DNA of 64,000 nt from Ophioderma brevispina (GCA_023653785.1 JAMKCH010035974.1:1-64000); one strand, 5' to 3'; numbered from the stretch's first letter, positions 34,878 through 47,066 are shown. Program-made: numbers and translations. The notes: a model not told the origin generated them from the letters alone.

Positions 34878-36117
34878 TCAGATTGGTTCAAGAATTTGGT
34901 ATGTCCAAAACACAATTACAATTCAATAATATTACACTCAATGATTTTTGAAAGATATTTAAGGTTTCAAGTCCTCTACTGTCCAGAGTTAAAAGAAGTG
35001 TTGGAGTTCACTGGTGATATGTCCTCACAGTGAGGCTCCAAAATGACAGCATGCAGTGCTTATAAAATCCACAGCATATATTCCATGGGAATCTTCTCAG
35101 TCCTGAAGATAACTTTGTCCAGCAGGTCAAGACCAAAGGGTTCCCCCGACGACATTAATATTCTACAGTACCATCCAAGTATCAGCACCTAATGTCCGTT
35201 TGTTCTAAAGTGTCCACTCCTAGGACAATAAACTGAAATTCCTTTTGATTCCAAACGCTGAAATTCTCACTGTCGTGATATAGTATCTCCACCCATGCCA
35301 AACATTGATTTAGTATCGGGGCCCACTTGCCCGGATGTTGTTCCTTACAATGAATTGTGATATATTTCTTGAATTTTAAAAATACACCATTCCGTCCAAG
35401 AGTTTATTTTGCAAAAAATCAATCCACTCTGTCCCTGAAGAAAATGTTGATGAAAAACATGTTCTGACACGGTCGAGAGAAACTCCCCCTATATCCTGAC
35501 CATTTTTGATGAATCATCGTGCCCGTATCAAATTTTCTTCAGATTCAGCGTAAACCCGAAGTCCCATTGATTTTACATGTTATGGATACGAGTCGCCTGT
35601 TTTCACCGCTGCCCAAGCTGGCCCACTTGTGATGTACAAATGCGTTATCACTATGCATTTGGTTCCACGTCCTAGTACCGAGACTACCTACCTGAGGTGA
35701 TCTCAGACTTGATCTCGGATGTAGGTCCGAGTCCACTTATGACATGTTCTCACTAGGGAAGGAAGTGGGTTTGATGAAGCATCAAGTACCACGTCCTGGT
35801 ACCAAACATCATAGTGGGAATGCGCTCTTACATCTGGTCTGATCTCAATATAGCACTAGGGAATTCCATTATAAACAAAGTACTTTTCCATGTGAGAAAT
35901 CTTTTTCTCAAGTAAAATAGAGAAATATTTTTAATCACAAAATGGAGGCTAATATAACATCCTCCCCCTTAAAAAGAAAATTTGAATGAAATGAATATTT
36001 TCTAAAATGTGGCTTTATACTTTTAACCATTTTGTGGTTAACTTCCATACAGTTCACACAGTGCAAATTTTATACTTTTTATAATGTTCTTGCATTGCTG
36101 CCTTCAGTCTATATTTA

Positions 36118-36284
36118 GAGAATAAAAGATGAGATTTTTTGTTTTGGCCATAATGGATGGGCATCCAGTATTTTGAGTGGTGGATGCCGGTGCAGCCGGT
36201 ATCCACCACGATAAAATATTGGATGCCCATCCATTATGACACCATCTAAGATGGCCAAAACAAAAAATCTCATCTTTTATTCTC
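36118..36284. mobile_element. Near-perfect hairpin element
   Basis: The left arm starts GAGAATAAAAGATGAGATTT and includes GGATGGGCATCCA. The right arm is its complement, ending AATCTCATCTTTTATTCTC. The turn is around CCGGTGCAGCCGG near 36190. The only large difference is an insertion of about 14 bp in the right arm (near 36240). It is a foldback transposon, or a sequence able to form a long double-stranded RNA hairpin if transcribed within the pre-mRNA. Confidence 0.85.
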
Positions 36285-36658
36285 ATTCTTATTTAGAATT
36301 GTGTAATTATTTGCTCTTTATCGACATGATTTATTTGTCAAAAATATTCTTACATCATTCTTTTTTATTCATTTCAGTAATTGCACCCCTCAAAAAAACG
36401 AATGTTTCAATCCAAGAACCAAAGTCATTGCACGGTGATCGTCACGCTGCGTAAATTGCATTTGCGTACCAACGCGATATGCACGACGCAGTATAAGCAC
36501 CATTTACGGGTGTCATATATTCGACTACACTGCGTAATAGCTGAACGCACTATCCATCTATTACCCAGTAATGGATGGGCGGAGCTTGGACCAATCAAAT
36601 AACATGATAAATCATGCCCACTGAATAAGAATACAAATTGTAATACTAAATTTCTAAA

Positions 36659-36800
36659 TTAACTTGGTGGAAAGGAGGGGACGGGGTGGGGTGACATGTT
36701 GGTGACCTCATGTGACCTTCGTGACATGTGACCTTTGGCCCCATTCACAAACCGTGACGGCAGACGACACTCGCAGTCCGGGGACCGTGATGTATTTTTA
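36659..36800 (+). repeat. Repeat block, copy 1 of 3
   Basis: Contains AACTTGGTGGAAAGGAGGGG, GGGGTGACATGTTGGTG and CCCATTCACAAACCGTGA, then GGGGACCGTGATGTATTTTT. Parts recur at 38395-38475 and 51500-51800. Confidence 0.8.
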
Positions 36801-36828
36801 TGTTTTTCAAAAATGTCCACCTTATCAG

Positions 36829-36900
36829 GTATTGTAGATGCCAGCACAAAGACTTGTGTGCACTGGTGTCTCTGTGACTATGATGACATTATAGATTCTT
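36829..36900 (+). pseudogene. Decayed copy of the WDR35 exon at 38735
   Basis: After an acceptor-like TTATCAG, the sequence reads [20 protein letters not shown] in the same phase as the functional exon ([20 protein letters not shown]). It has a 6-bp insertion (TGGTGT) and no similarity after DIID. The preceding intron sequence is also shared (CATTCACAAACCGTGA, TTTTTCAAAAA). This is a partial tandem duplication of intron plus exon. No donor or continuing frame follows, so it is probably not used. Confidence 0.8.
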
Positions 36901-37217
36901 ACATAGATAAAAGCAACAGTTGTACCATAAGATTTTATATGAGGCTGTAAAATGACAGTACTTGTTATGCCCATTTATTGTTATTGTATTTAACCTTACT
37001 ATAGTTACTATTTCTCCATCTCCGTGCAGTGATGTCATAACCTTGATGCGTCAAGATAGGGCGTCTTTGTGTGCGCGTGCAAAAACGCCGTCGCTTTTAG
37101 TCAGCGCACAGAGGTAGGGAAATGGAGTATAACAGGAGAGAACAAAATATCAAATTTCTCCTTTTGCAAATTTTCTACTAGTATTATGTTTGAACACACT
37201 AGAAATGTGTGTCCTTT

Positions 37218-37371
37218 TCAACTTGTGGTGTATGTTTGCCTCCTGGCTAAGCCATGCCATGGATTGGATATACAAGCCACATACAGTAACCATGGCAACA
37301 TGGGTGGGACTTGCCGACAGACAGGCAGGGAGCACTTTGCCGTCTGTGCGATATTCCCGCACAAAATTTTG
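37218..37371 (+). repeat. Dispersed or duplicated segment, copy 2
   Basis: Near-identical to 33018-33170 in the same orientation (GCCTCCTGGCTAAGCCATGC ... GTGCGATATTCCCG). It lies just downstream of the exon copy at 36829. Confidence 0.8.
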
Positions 37372-37714
37372 ACGAATTTGAGAAAATTTGGCGGTGCATT
37401 CTGACAGTTAGAATGCAGTCATTGAACTTGTGTAGACTACTACCAGTCAGCACTCTTGGATGCATTGGTCCTTGGATAGTGTCCCACACATTACCCTTCA
37501 AGAGTGGGTCATGCCCCCAAAATGGTCAGAATTATGAAATTGCTTTGTGTATCCACATATGTTGATGAATTTTCATAACACCGGGATGCATTGCAAGTTG
37601 CCCTTCAAGAGGGGTCAAAGGTCATCTAGGGGTAATTGGAGGTCATGGCCCAAGAATGGTCAGAATTATGAAATAGTTTCTTGTACCACATGTAGAGCTT
37701 CGCATAGGGATTTC

Positions 37715-38283
37715 TTAAAGGGACATAATGGCATGAAAAAAAAAATTGACATAATGAAAACGACCCTTACTGAAATCACTTCCACAAGTTTGAAAACAAT
37801 TTGGATGTTTACATTCTGTAAAAACAGTAAAAACAGGAAGAGTTCCAGGGGGGAGGTGGCAGTTTGTGGCAATTTCTGGAACAGAAAAGCAAGGTGTTCA
37901 CATCCCTGACAGAATTTACAGTGTATCTAGCATGTTTTGCTACACAATTCAAAAGCATTCAGACCGGGATTCAGGCATTGTACTTTAGGCTTGTAGTAAG
38001 ATATTGATCTGGCAATTGAAAGCTGGATTAGCCGGGATTAGCACATATACAATAGCAATGGTCTGTGAGCTGACGACAACATGCTTTTCAAGTTTGGTTA
38101 CAGTGAGTAATGTCAGCATCCTTGTTCCAGAAATTGCCAAAAACTGCCACCCCCCCCAGAACTCTTCCTGTTTTTACTGTTTTTACAGAATGTAAACATC
38201 CACATTGTTTTCAAACTTGAAGTGATTTCAGTAAGGGTCCTTTTCATTATGTCAATTTTTTTTCATGCCATATGTCCCTTTAA
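37715..38283. mobile_element. TTAA-flanked foldback element, 569 bp
   Basis: The left arm, about 37715-37905, starts TTAAAGGGACATAATGGCAT and contains CTGTAAAAACAGTAAAAACA. It is repeated inverted at about 38105-38283, ending ATGCCATATGTCCCTTTAA. Arms are about 180-190 bp around a central 200 bp. It is non-coding and structurally a MITE with long inverted repeats. Confidence 0.85.
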
Positions 38284-38394
38284 GTAGAATGTGTGTGTCA
38301 GTGTGTGGTAAAAATTTTAATCCTGCACATAACCTCATACTCGATCTGAAGAACCATTGGCCCTAGACTCATGTGGTGTACACAGATTGACTTC

Positions 38395-38475
38395 TGATGA
38401 CCCAATGTGACCTTTGACCCCATTCACAAACCGTGATAGCAGACGACACATGCATTCTGGATAATGCTGTATTTT
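38395..38475 (+). repeat. Repeat block, copy 2 of 3
   Basis: GTGACCTTTGACCCCATTCA, CAAACCGTGATAGCAGACGA and GCTGTATTTTT match 36715-36800. It precedes the functional WDR35 exon, just as copy 1 precedes the decayed exon. Confidence 0.75.
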
Positions 38476-38734
38476 TCTATAAAATAGGCCATATCTCAAA
38501 TTTCACTTACATACCTTAGGTACAAAATGATGCAGTTTTTTTCTTTCCAGATCAACTGCTTCATGATGTTCTAAACTAACACAAAATATTTTTTAAATGG
38601 CCACAGAACAAGAAATGCATTGCAAATGTAAACAACAAGCAAACAAAACCATCTGATTGTGATTATAGGTTAGATAGCTGTATGTGCCTAGTTTTTACTT
38701 TGAAATGTTTTTCAAAAACTATTTATCTTTACAG

Positions 38735-38955
38735 GTTATGTAGATGCCAGCATGAAGACCTGCCTACACCTCTGTGACTATGATGACATCATAGATCCAG
38801 TAGACATCTATTCCCTGCTTGCCTTGGCTGCCTGTGTAACAGAGCTTTCGGTACAGCATTCCAAGGGGCCTTCATCAACTAGAGTCACTGCGGGCAGTAG
38901 ATCACCAGAAATCAACGGAGCAGTATGAGAAGGCTGGATTGGAGATATTACCAAA
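38735..38955 (+). CDS. WDR35: WDR35 exon: [20 protein letters not shown] (two frameshifts)
   Basis: Acceptor CTTTACAG and donor GTTGAG (38956). It encodes [20 protein letters not shown], then [13 protein letters not shown]. It shifts to [13 protein letters not shown] and then to [20 protein letters not shown] with LEI and a split K codon. One base is missing near 38841 and one A near 38883 (ATC-AAA-CTA). The order matches the end of the solenoid in vertebrates (VDTALKTALHL.DYEDII.PVEIYSLLAL..CA.RAFGTCS.AFIKLESL). Confidence 0.9.
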
Positions 38956-39081
38956 GTTGAGTAGATTGTACCTCTGATTGAAATCATGGTCTTGTGGTTG
39001 TGGACTTACCTTTGAAGTGAAAGAATTCCTAGTTAACTCTCAGTGGGCCATTTGTACTAGGATTTAAGTGATCATTCTTGA

Positions 39082-39630
39082 CTTAAAGAGACAATGGCAC
39101 AGTTGAAAAATAGGGCGACCTCAATATTTTTCACAATCGATATTTTTGATGGTTTGTAAACTTTTATATACATTAGCTCTCACATGAAATGATTTCGACC
39201 AAATCAGCGTCCTTATGGGTAAACGGAACCATTTTATAATTATGTCGCCCGGGAGGACTATTAATTCAGCAGACGACAGAAATGGCGTTTAACACAAGCA
39301 AACGCACGCCGTATGCATGTTCCAGGGGATGCACCTGTTGGACCGGTCTGTTGACCTTGTGGTTTTAATATCAAGAGCACGAGTCTGATATTCATGTAAT
39401 ATACACATTGGCTTTAATTAAAGGTATGGAAACTTAAGTTAGCCTACAAATGGAAAAGTTAGCGTCACAAATACATGGAGTTTTTAGCCTCTTATTAAGT
39501 CCATATCTGTTTTCAAGTATGTTTTTTTAGGTGTAAAATATATCTCTATTCTTCAATGCCTAGACCTCATTGAGAGCAACTTGAAGGAATTTTCATATTT
39601 TGTGAAAATGTTGCCTAGTGCAGCTTTAAG
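39082..39630. mobile_element. TTAA-flanked MITE, internal-deletion derivative
   Basis: Starts C-TTAA-AGAGACAATGGCAC and ends GTGCAGCT-TTAA-G. Its left half (to about 39345) matches 43138-43395. Its right half (from about 39346) matches 46715-46990. It is thus the two ends of the 3.85-kb element downstream with the middle missing. Confidence 0.8.
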
Positions 39631-40834
39631 TTGTATAAGAACTATTGATTACAACAGTGGACAAACAAGCCATGAAGCTACTGGTCTTTGGAGGGGATGT
39701 TTGTTAAACAGTCAATCCCCTGTGAAGTCCTTACCTATACACCATTTCTGCAATGTCTGGCTCATTCTGTGGCATTTTACAACTGGTCCAGTTTAAGCTG
39801 CTGTGTTTAAAGTTGATAATTGCTTGGATTAAAATAGTTAAACACTGTGAATACTTTGTTTCAGATTGAGAGCATTATACACAGTACCCAATGGTTCTGT
39901 GGTTATGATAATTATTATAAGAAGGATGTTTTTTCCCCCCCACGAGGACTCTGCACCATGTTCGTATGCCATCTTAACAGACATGTCTGTCAAAGAATTT
40001 AAGAACATTAGCACGCCAATGTACATCAAAAAGTGATCTTGTCCAGAGGAGGTACAAATCCTCTACTACAATGCACTGAAGAAGAGCTTGCATCAGTGGG
40101 GGGAGCGATCAAAATGCACTTACGGATGAGCTGTAGGGCAAGCAAAAATCTCACTCGCCTTAAAAGCGATGTCTGTTAAAAGACGATGTCTGGTAATAAA
40201 GTTTTTCACCTTTATAGATTACCTTCACCCAAAACCCCCATCTTAAAGTTTGCGCGAGTAAGAGCTGAAGACATGATTTTGTAAGCTCCCTAGGGTATTC
40301 TGAAAAGTAGTATTGTCAACCAAAGTGGAGCACATTTTCACTCACAACTTCAAACCAAACATCCTTTAGCCCTAAGATTGACAGTTAAATGAGAAAAATA
40401 GAAGTTTCTTCAGATACCAAAATTTGACCACTTTTTCCTTGTTTTTCTGGCAAAACGGGGTTCTGGGGTGAGGCTATTAGCGATTGGACCATGGCCTTAA
40501 TGTGTTCGCAAAGTGAAATTTTCACAATTAGCTTATAAGCCGTGAAAGTGTAAATGGTAAAGTTCTGTGATGTTTTTTTCATTTGATGTTGATTAATGGA
40601 TGGGAATATTAACCGCATGAGTATTACCTGTGATTGGTCACAAGGGACTTAAAAAAGTGATTTTTTAGCCAATCAGCAAGCATGGTAAAAAATGGTAATG
40701 GGGCTGTAGTGCTTGAACATTTAGAAGCTGAAGGAATCTTATGATGTAACAAGCGACTCGTAGTTACGCAATGCCGTAAAAATATGTCCCCGCCGAATGT
40801 CGCGATCACTAACATGGATAAAAATGCAACAAAA

Positions 40835-40978
40835 ACCCACCCTCCCCAACACAAAATCACCCTCCCCAAAATCCCCCTCCCCAACATCCCCCTCCCCACA
40901 CCCCCGAACACCCCACCCCTTCTCCACATCCCGATCACCCAACACCCCCTCCCCAACACCCCACCCCCTCCCCTATGG
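40835..40978 (+). repeat. C-rich minisatellite (CCCTCCCCAACA-type)
   Basis: Imperfect repeats of CCCCCTCCCCAACA give proline-rich phantom frames on one strand and glycine-rich ones on the other. It interrupts AT-rich intron. Confidence 0.8.
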
Positions 40979-41843
40979 CTAGTAGTCTCATGTACAAGAG
41001 AATTTTGCCTATCCGACTACCGTTTCAGAGATACATGCACTTATGTATATTTAATTTAGCTCATTTGCATACCTCAGGCCCACATATATCACATACTTCA
41101 AATGGCAAAAAGTGTGGCTTCATGAATATGGCTTTCATGCAGCGAGGAATGTTTGAGTATCATGTCCGTTTCATCCACAATATAGCTATTTCGCTGATTT
41201 TTGCATAATAATTAGCTCATTGCATAATCATTTGCCCGAGATACGCCCAAAATCTAATCAGGTTGAGAAAGCGTCCAGCCCCAGAAACTTCCCTGCCACC
41301 AATTTACATCATTATACGCCAAACGGAACTCCAGAAAACTTGTACACAGGCCTTGAAGGAAAATTTTCGTAAATAAGCAAGTAGATACAATTAGCATATA
41401 CGTCCAAATCTAATCAGGTCGAGAACTCTTCTACCCGCTTCATTCCACCAATTTACATCAATGTGGCCCTTATGAAATGCCAGATAAATCATATACAACA
41501 TGGTTAAAAACATTTTTAATCACGTACACTGACGGACAACGAACTGACGAACGGACGGACGCTGCGCATTTCATAGTCCCCCCCCCTTTCCGAACATACT
41601 CGTTCGGCGGGGACAATAGCCAATTAAAAAGGCTGTATGATATAAGCAGTGCGCTTAAGTGATTAACAGTCACTTGTTGTTATGCATGTCATTGTATCCA
41701 TTGCAAATATGTCAGGTATAGCTTGTTTTTATAACAAGACTATAGTGGGCTTTCACAAGAAAACACTTTATTAGCAATGATGCAGATATGCAGAATTAAG
41801 TTTGTTCATACCTATTGTCCAACTGATCTTTTTTCTTGACAAG

Positions 41844-41915
41844 GCATGCTCCTAAGGACTCTCGGACCAATAAGACCGATGCCCTACATGTGAAAGATGA
41901 TACCGAACATGGTGC
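41844..41915 (+). CDS. WDR35: WDR35 exon: HAPKDSRTNKTDALHVKDD
   Basis: Starts after CTTGACAAG with one base completing the lysine codon. It encodes HAPKDSRTNKTDALHVKDD, then TEHG. It aligns with the short variable linker KHTSKDNRKPELDS of vertebrates. The donor GTAGTA at 41916 is chosen over GTGCGT at 41912 because only the former leaves phase 2, required to read SSVCPNCDAKF in the last exon. Confidence 0.85.
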
Positions 41916-43137
41916 GTAGTAACTCTCAACATACAAACTTGAACTCCCTAATCCAACATAAGATGGCACTATATCCCAAAATTAAAAACAAAAAATCTTC
42001 AATAGCACTGGAAAGTAACCGAACAAGTTTGGGATGGGGATCATAAAATGAGCTGTTGCTGAATAATGGGGAGTAACTGACCAATTAGAATGCTGTATTT
42101 TCAATAATGGGCAGTAGAGGTAATGGAATGCAGGTTTTTGGCCCTTTTAGCTATTACTGCTTAAATATTGAAATTGGACTTTTATTCCCAGTTAGGTCTA
42201 AATAAAGGATTAGGATCGAGATTTTTTTGTTCATGGCCTCTCACACCCCTGTAATAAAAACAGTGCCGCCTTGTCACACTTGGATCTAGACATACCCATT
42301 TTGTTATGTCATCCCCTGCAAGCAGAGAGGCACATAGGAAATATTTTGTTAGACTGTGTGTGTCCATCGAGTGTTTTTTTTTTTATGTGTGTGTGTTCCT
42401 GGAGTGTCTCTTTGTGTGTGCATGTGATAAAAATGTTAACGTTGCACTTACTGAACTCATACTGGTTTACCCATTCATCATTTATCTTTTAAAAGACAGA
42501 GCCAATCAAACTGTCGTAAACGGGTACAATGTTTATATTAATTTGCTTATTTTGAAAGTTGTTTGTGCAGCAAAGGCTAGTAGAAAAATCTTCAACCTCA
42601 TTATGATAGCTCAACATGAAACCAATATGTTCAATGTGGAGGATTTACAATGAAAGGTTGTCATCATGAGTAGCTTTTGATTTACAATTACTCTTGCTGA
42701 TTTAACTCAGAGGGTGTTTTGCATCAATCTCACAATGCATTGCAATGTGCCTTTACTGTACTGTACTAAATGCATGTCAGTACTATTAAAAGTGTTCAAA
42801 AGGTTTGAGCACAAAAATATTTCATGATCAAAATTCCTTAAGTACTATCACTTTGTGGGCTAAAATGAATGTAGAAGTCAGGGTTTTAATGTGTTAAGAA
42901 TGGGATTTTTGTGGGATCACATGACCTCATTGAGGTGTATTTCCCAAAACTGGTGCTGGACTCAATATACCCTCTGGGTTTAACCTATTTGGGTCTTTTA
43001 GATGCAAAAACTAAATGTTGAGTGCGACCTCCATTAAAAATCAGTGTGCCTTCAACAGTGTATTCGTAATAATTTTTATTCATAGAAGTGTTTTTGATGC
43101 AGTATGGTTTCATTTATAAATGAGTTGTCTTGTTGCT

Positions 43138-46100
43138 TTAAAGAGACACTGGCACGTTTGAAAAATAGTGCGCCCTCAAGATTTTCAAAATCGATATTTT
43201 TACATGGTTGTAAGGCTTTTATATACAAAAGCCCTCACCCGAAATGATAAAGACCAAATCAGCTTCCTTATGGGTAAACGGAACGATTCATAATTTAACG
43301 TCGCCGGCGACGTTAAATTCAGCAGACGACGAAAATTGCGTTTAACACAAGAACACGCACGCCGTATGCATGTTTCCCACGCTATGCACACTGTTTGATC
43401 CATAGAAATCCTATAGCGCCGAAGGCGCTAGAAGGGCCCGTGCCTGCGTGTTTTGGGCATGCAGTGAGGCATGAGAATCTGGCTTGTTATTTTCGAACCC
43501 GTTTACAGAGCGCCACTCAGCAACTCGTTAAGAACACGCCACCATCCGCTAAACTCTCCGTGCGCGATTCAGGGTTGTACGCGATAATTTTGAGCGGTGA
43601 CCACACCTACCCTGAAAATGATAAGAGCTAGAATAAACAAACGAGACAGGACGAAACGTTGTAAAAATTAAAACAGAAAAGGAAGGTGGTGGGGCTAAGG
43701 AAAGAAAAGAAGAGAACTTGCTTCACACACTGGACCCGCACTGGTACCCACTGGGCATCAGAGACACGCTCAAACCGTTTTTGAGCTAACAGTGTCTTGG
43801 AGACATGACATTGTCTTGTTAGCTAAATACTCTCTAAGTCATGCATTCAAGCCTCTTTTCGGAGGGATGTTCGTTATTTACACGCCAGGGGGAAATGGAG
43901 GGTGAAGTCTAGATACGGGCATGAACAATAAAAAAAAACGGTAAGCAGAGGGGTGGAACACTGGTTATGAAAGTTTCAACAGAAAAGGGAGGAACATTGA
44001 ACTTTTAAATGGATCACTTATAAAAACCAAGGAGCTCAAGGGGAATGATAATTTTTTGAACGGAAGCGAAGTGGAACGCGTCCATTTGTCGCCCTGAAAA
44101 AGTTGAATCCTCAAATCCCACCGACTATTATAAGACTGTTTTGAAAGTGGATTAAAACCACTTTTTATAACTTCGATAAGAACTTTATGGAAGACAGCTG
44201 TGTGATTTATGGTGTTGTTTTTTTCTTGTTGAATTCTATATTCATCCTGGGTTGAAGAGGGGATATAGCCAAGACATCTAATCAGTTTACAGTGTGGACG
44301 ACAAGAAACGTTTAGGTAACTCATTACCTGGCATGCACGCCGAGCTCATCATAGATTTACAATAAGCAAACTAAATATAGTCAATAATAAAACTAAATGA
44401 ATTCATTTTTTTGTCCTATGAATGGTATTTTTCACGTTTGGGAAAAAGATTTTTTTCCCCTAAAAAAACTAAATAAAACGATTCCAAGAACTTCCCTATA
44501 AAGTTATGCTTACTTCGACCCGTTTGAAAATATTACCATTAAGATGCCGGAGAAGCAACGATAATGCAGAATAAAAACAAGAATGCATTTTTATCTTAGA
44601 AATCAAAGATAATATGTATATGTTAAAGATTCTGATTTCTCACAACGTTAGATTAGCTCACACATTTGGGGAAGCTTTCATCCACTTCTCTTGGCGTCAT
44701 CCAAGTTATGTATAATTCGATATACCTACTTCGTTGTAATGACTAAAAACACCAAATAAGTGAAAAATCTATTACATAATAAACAAAGATAAGAGTGGTT
44801 TGGGTTTGAGGCAAGCTGTGCAGGCCAGCAGGTTTGTATTCTTCTTATAAAATCTGGGAATATTCACAGGCAATGCCTTTTTGACTCAAGTCGGATAATA
44901 ATACGCCCGTATATATAGAATTTACAGAATCGAATAAAAAGTACTGTCTTGTCTTTAATACAAAACAACACTGATTAGAAGACGCACCAAGACGAAAGAA
45001 AGGAAAGAGACAGAAACAACGGGAAAGAGAAGACAGAGAGAAAGAGAAAAGAAAACTACAACTTTTTATAACTTGCCTGCTGTCCTTATAACCGCCCATG
45101 CATATGGACAAGCAGGCTGGGGTTTTCTGTCGTCATGGTCGTGCATTTAGGCCTACTAATTATCTTTTTATTCACGAAAGACGACATTTCGGTTTATTCA
45201 CTTCCGTTTTCTTTTTTTTTAACTGTCAAATATGCCTTCCTCAAATTTTGTTTAAAACTTACTATTATTTTAACGTGTCAATTTCTTTGTTATTTGTGGG
45301 AAAGGGGGGTGATAGAGTTACGCAATCTCATGTTCATTATCCTAAGCCTGCCATTTTGGAAAGATCAAAGTAACCATTTGGTTGTCATCATGAACATATG
45401 GTCCACTTGTTTTTGACAAATAATAGTTTCCTCTTTGCGGGTTTGCAAGGTAATCTAGGTCTCCTATAGAGCTTGTTGAGGTTGCTCCAGTTTATAAAAA
45501 CCGTACATAATATACGCTAGGGTAGAGTTCCAAACTTAACATTTCTTTATCTGTTTTTTAGAACTATAAATGTCAAATATCGCAGAGGCTCTAAATTTAA
45601 GTAAGAGCGCAATATTGTCCTAGGTTTCACTTAAATTGACATTGTCAACCGATTGGGAGTTAATTCAAAGTTTGAACTTTCCATGAGTTTTTGACAAAAT
45701 CAAAACGATTGATAAGGGATATTGGACCAAAATGTTTTTCCATGGATGAATTTACTTTTATCATGAACAAATGCTCGTCTTCCGGTTGCAAGGTAGGCCT
45801 CTAGTTTTGGGTACGACCAACAGAGATTCCTTCGCTAATGAATTATTTCAGACGTACGCCCTTACCTTCCCGTGATACAGGGGGCACCTTCCTCTTCAAC
45901 TTCCACTGATAAATTGCAGAAAAACAGACGAGGCCGCCAATCTCAAGTTGGTTGTACCCCAATTGGGTTCCACCTCAATCATATACCCTCTCCATCCCTA
46001 TCATTATGACATGATCGTCATTTGGGAAATGTCATACCCCTAAATTCTTACACCTATATGGTTCACAAATTTGCTGATCCTGAAAATAAACAAAAATTTC

Positions 46101-46990
46101 AAAAATCGATTTTTTGCCTGTACGTAACAAGTACAGATGTCCTACTCAAACAAACAAAATAAATTGACAAAATCGGTTATTCTAGTCATTACTGTCCGTA
46201 CAGACACTATAACACGTGAGGAAGGGAAATTCAATCTTGAACCTAACCGGTTTTCCTTGTCCTGTAATGTCTTCAGTGGAAACAAGTAGGCCTAACTTAT
46301 GAAATTCTACCATATCCCCACTTTAAAGTTATTCCTGCAATTTTCAACTATTTTTTGGACTCTTGCACTGTCTTTAAAGAATAAAAAACAAACTTCGGGA
46401 TATGACCCACATAAAGAAAAAACTTTAGCGTTTTCCTTGTTTGTATTGACTGAAAACTAAATGCGGTAAACACATGCGTGAGCGTCATTCATGTCGCGTT
46501 TTATCAGCGCTAATTATGGTGCAACAGCGCAACGCGGACTTTACGCCAAGTGACACTACGCGCTCAGCTCATGAATATTTATTGGAGGAAATTTTTCCTC
46601 CAACTGATACAGTGGGTATAGGAGAAGCTCAGTGCACAACCAAGTGCGTCGTGCTTCGTTCGATTTGGCTACGGGCCTATCTAGTGCTTCGCGCTTATAA
46701 TATCTATGGTTTGATCGGTCTATAACCTTTGTGGTTTTAATATCAGTGAGTACGAGTCAAAAATATTCATGTAATATACATATTTGTTGATTAAAGTTAT
46801 GGAAAACTTAAAAGTTGGCCTACAAATTACCTGGATGTCTTTATCCTCATATCAATGTCCCTATCGGTTTTGGGGTATGTTATTTTTTATGTGTACAATA
46901 TATCTCTGTTCTTCCAATGGCCTAGACTATCATTTGAGAGCAAATTGAAGAAATTTCATATTTTCTGAAAATGTGCCAGTGCTGCTTTAA
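43138..46990. mobile_element. Large TTAA-flanked DNA element (about 3.85 kb)
   Basis: Left end TTAA-AGAGACACTGGCACGTTTGA and right end ATGTGCCAGTGCTGCT-TTAA are inverted. Further inside, CTATAGCGCCGAAGGCGCTAGA (left, about 43412) pairs loosely with CTAGTGCTTCGCGCTTATA (right, about 46680). No transposase is recognisable inside; frames at 43965-44324 and 44845-45111 on the minus strand match nothing I know. It is the probable parent form of the MITE at 39082-39630, itself non-autonomous or decayed. Confidence 0.7.
43965..44324 (-). CDS. Unidentified 119-aa open frame inside the 3.85-kb element
   Basis: Starts MSYLNVSCRPHCKLIRCLGY. It has no recognised domain or transposase motif. It may be a chance frame in AT-rich DNA or a scrap of the element's former protein. 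Confidence 0.15.
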   Translation of the reverse strand: MSYLNVSCRPHCKLIRCLGYIPSSTQDEYRIQQEKNNTINHTAVFHKVLIEVIKSGFNPLSKQSYNSRWDLRIQLFQGDKWTRSTSLPFKKLSFPLSSLVFISDPFKSSMFLPFLLKLS

Positions 46991-47066
46991 GTGGTCATGT
47001 CATTTTGCAGCTGATGAAATTCCTGCTTGACATCTTTCAATCCACTCTTTTTCTCTCTATTGACAG

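Larger units (their letters stand above)
34046..38734 (+). other. Large intron with three foldback elements and an exon copy
   Basis: Contains a TTAA-flanked element (34531-34877), a hairpin element (36118-36284), a repeat block (36659-36800) with a decayed WDR35 exon (36829-36900), a duplicate segment (37218-37371) and a foldback element (37715-38283). The stretch 34880-36100 holds nothing recognised. Confidence 0.65.
38956..41843 (+). other. Intron with a 549-bp MITE and a C-rich minisatellite
   Basis: Contains the TTAA-flanked element at 39082-39630 and a C-rich tract at 40835-40978 (both listed). 41270-41660 contains GAACGGACGGACGCTGCGCA, likely part of another dispersed element. No gene is seen. 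Confidence 0.6.
41916..47066 (+). other. Last intron, mostly a large TTAA-flanked element
   Basis: 41916-43137 has no recognised element. 43138-46990 is bracketed by the ends of a DNA transposon (listed). The intron ends in TATTGACAG before the terminal exon. Confidence 0.65.

Noticed and set aside
41912..41917. GTGCGT donor for the exon at 41844
   Set aside because: It leaves the wrong phase for the terminal exon; GTAGTA at 41916 keeps the CPNC frame.
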